Source of the DNA: Artemisia argyi
Taxonomy: Eukaryota > Streptophyta > Magnoliopsida > Asterales > Asteraceae
Direction: 5' to 3'
Assembly: GCA_030686995.1 (NCBI GenBank)
Contig: CM060687.1
Location: 170,977,090-171,041,089 of the forward strand
Length of the DNA stretch: 64,000 nt
Shown here in pieces: positions 62,509-64,000 of the stretch. Every line of letters begins with the position of its first letter. Within the stretch, counting starts at the first letter, position 1. The notes beneath the pieces were generated by a model that was given only the letters and a program-made list of their open reading frames with translations, was not told the origin of the DNA and searched no databases. Both the position numbers and the translations under genes were made by a program.

Positions 62509-62729
62509 TTCACGCTCTCGTGTTTTGCCACTTTGTACAAGGCGGATTTCAAACCGCCTGTCCTACTGTAAAACCCTGGCCACTCAAACCCACAAGGGGA
62601 GATATTGGAATTATATAACATGACATGCATAAATATAAACAATAAACATCAAGTAAACACATGCGGAAGCGTTATACCAAGATCATATAACATGTAATTA
62701 ATTAATCAATAATAAATAGTAAACGTACC

Positions 62730-62856
62730 CATAGACGGAACTTGAACATATTTTTTGGGGGGCTGAATTTATTTTCGGGGGGCCGAATCGGGGATTTGTT
62801 TGTAACCTCAACTAAATTACCCTTAAAACCTATAATATTTACACTAGATGCCGCAA

Positions 62857-62888
<32 letters not shown>

Positions 62889-62921
62889 GGCCCTCCCTAC
62901 CCCTACATAGTTCCATCCCTG
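62730..62921. mobile_element. hAT-type MITE with a G23 run
   Basis: 192 bp flanked by a perfect 8-bp duplication AACGTACC (62722-62729, 62922-62929). Terminal inverted repeats CATAGACGGAACT (left) and CAGGGATGGAACT (right, reverse complement). The 8-bp duplication and short TIRs fit the hAT superfamily. Inside are several G-runs, the longest at 62868-62890. Confidence 0.8.
62868..62890 (+). repeat. G23 homopolymer
   Basis: 23 consecutive G after T10, followed by CCC; two shorter G6 runs lie at about 62757 and 62777. Confidence 0.9.
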
Positions 62922-64000
62922 AACGTACCGTTAGGGTTTCCTAATTAGCGTTTATGTGGATTACACGAATAACCCCTTACCTTTTTGTTATTCAACCCAA
63001 GATATAACCAATATTATGGTTATATCACGTTCTTGTACACACGTACTAATTCAAGTAAAAGATTATGCAAGTAATAAACAAAAAACACTTTTTAGCTTCA
63101 AAAAAAATTCGATTCCCTAAAGGTTTAGGGTGGATCGATTTTTTTTGCAAGAGAAAAGAAGGAGAGAAAACTTTTAGGTTATGTGTACAAGTTATGACTT
63201 ATGAGAAAACAATAACCTTGAGTTTGTTTATATAGGTGATGTAACTTGAAGTCCAAAGGCACAAAGGAGGAGCCCCCTCTTGTTAGCCGATCGGTTTGGG
63301 ACCCCCTAGGGGATTCCGGAACCTTCTTGACCTACCAATTAATCACATATAATACTTTCCTTTTCTTCATCTAACGGTCGTTAGTCACTTTCCGTTAAAT
63401 ACTAACGGTCGTTAGGTGTTTTAGTGTTTTAATAATTATTTTTAACATTTATAATAATTATTATTCATTTACACTTCATACGTAAAGTGTGCAATCCCGT
63501 AACCTCGAGTTCGATCCTAACACACGTCTATTATTTTATGCCTATAAAACTAACAGCTCCCACTTAGAAATATCATAATAGAGTGATCACATCGGTTAGC
63601 ATCTTGCAACATGCCGATGCCTCTAATACAACTCGAGTAAGGATCCTCGAATACCTTTTAATGATTTATCATTATTATTATCCTTTTGTTTCTAATACCA
63701 CGTTAATAAGGATATGAATCAAGGTCATTCCTTAATTAACCATTCTGTTTCTCGTTGTTAGTGATTGACAAGATTACCAAATCGTCTCAACATTTCAGGG
63801 AAGATCTTGGGCGTGGCCACGCAAACACCTTGACAACCCTACGAGGGGCCAGCAGTATTAAACTTCAAAAATTAATTTGAAGGAACAAATTTTGTATTGA
63901 CTACAAGCAAAACACACAAAATTTGTAACACTTCCGAAAACAACCCTTATGACTACCAGTTACGTATAGCGTTAAGTTGTTCCACAACAATGCACTACAT

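Larger units (their letters stand above)
62600..64000 (-). mobile_element. 3' end of a copia-type LTR element, - strand, running out of the window
   Basis: On the - strand a purine tract TAAGTGGGAGC (63556-63566) is followed by TGTTAG, a typical copia 3' LTR start at 63555. The LTR then shows a TATA box (63228-63234, in CCTATATAAAC) and a leader ending near 62600; its far end is not certain. The 63567-64000 part is internal 3' sequence without an open frame. The MITE at 62730-62921 sits inside the LTR. Confidence 0.55.

Overview
The window is nuclear DNA of a flowering plant and is almost wholly a graveyard of mobile elements. The most likely source is a daisy-family (Asteraceae) dicot. This rests on my memory of similar retrotransposon polyproteins in that family (cysteine-rich CGGPH proteins, a relic copia polyprotein with a characteristic deleted layout) and on the AT-rich, intron-containing genes; no search was run.

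Layout. Positions 1-26746 appear to be the 3' end of a Helitron (helicase tail at 3-325, possible terminus near 26746) into which two Ty3/gypsy-type LTR elements of one family inserted: element A (451-7123, + strand, TSD GCATG) and element B (7281-26634, - strand, TSD CATTC). Element B's gag was later split by a different gypsy-type element C (13128-24493, + strand) with 4-kb LTRs and a cysteine-rich zinc-binding protein. Positions 27195-38913 are a foldback DNA transposon made of a 20-bp minisatellite, itself split by a gypsy element D (28775-38323, TSD CGTTG) with 3.6-kb LTRs and a decayed interior. Positions 39443-41705 are a second, Mutator-like foldback element around a CTGATGAAC minisatellite.

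Two host genes are recognisable, both broken and convergent. One is an S-locus (G-type lectin) receptor-like kinase on the + strand (41910-45122, seven exons, two frameshifts). The other is a pumilio homolog 24 (PUM3/CPL-type) gene on the - strand (45827-55055). It is cut in one exon by a gag-only copia element (47960-49749, TSD TGATC) and in the next by a relic copia element (50202-55010) plus an LTR fragment, and it also carries a premature stop and a frameshift. Upstream of it lies element E (55552-61793), a third member of the element A/B family that lacks its 3' end, then the 3' end of a - strand copia element (about 62600 to the window end) carrying a hAT-type MITE (62730-62921).

None of the LTR elements in view encodes a complete polymerase. 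All look non-autonomous and would need proteins from relatives elsewhere. The most interesting signals are RNA- or DNA-structural: a 9-bp stem upstream of polypurine-like motifs kept by a compensatory base-pair change between element families; a multi-hairpin region inside the 4-kb LTRs; palindromic TGACG clusters in U3; and the exchange of three different coding cassettes within one LTR family.
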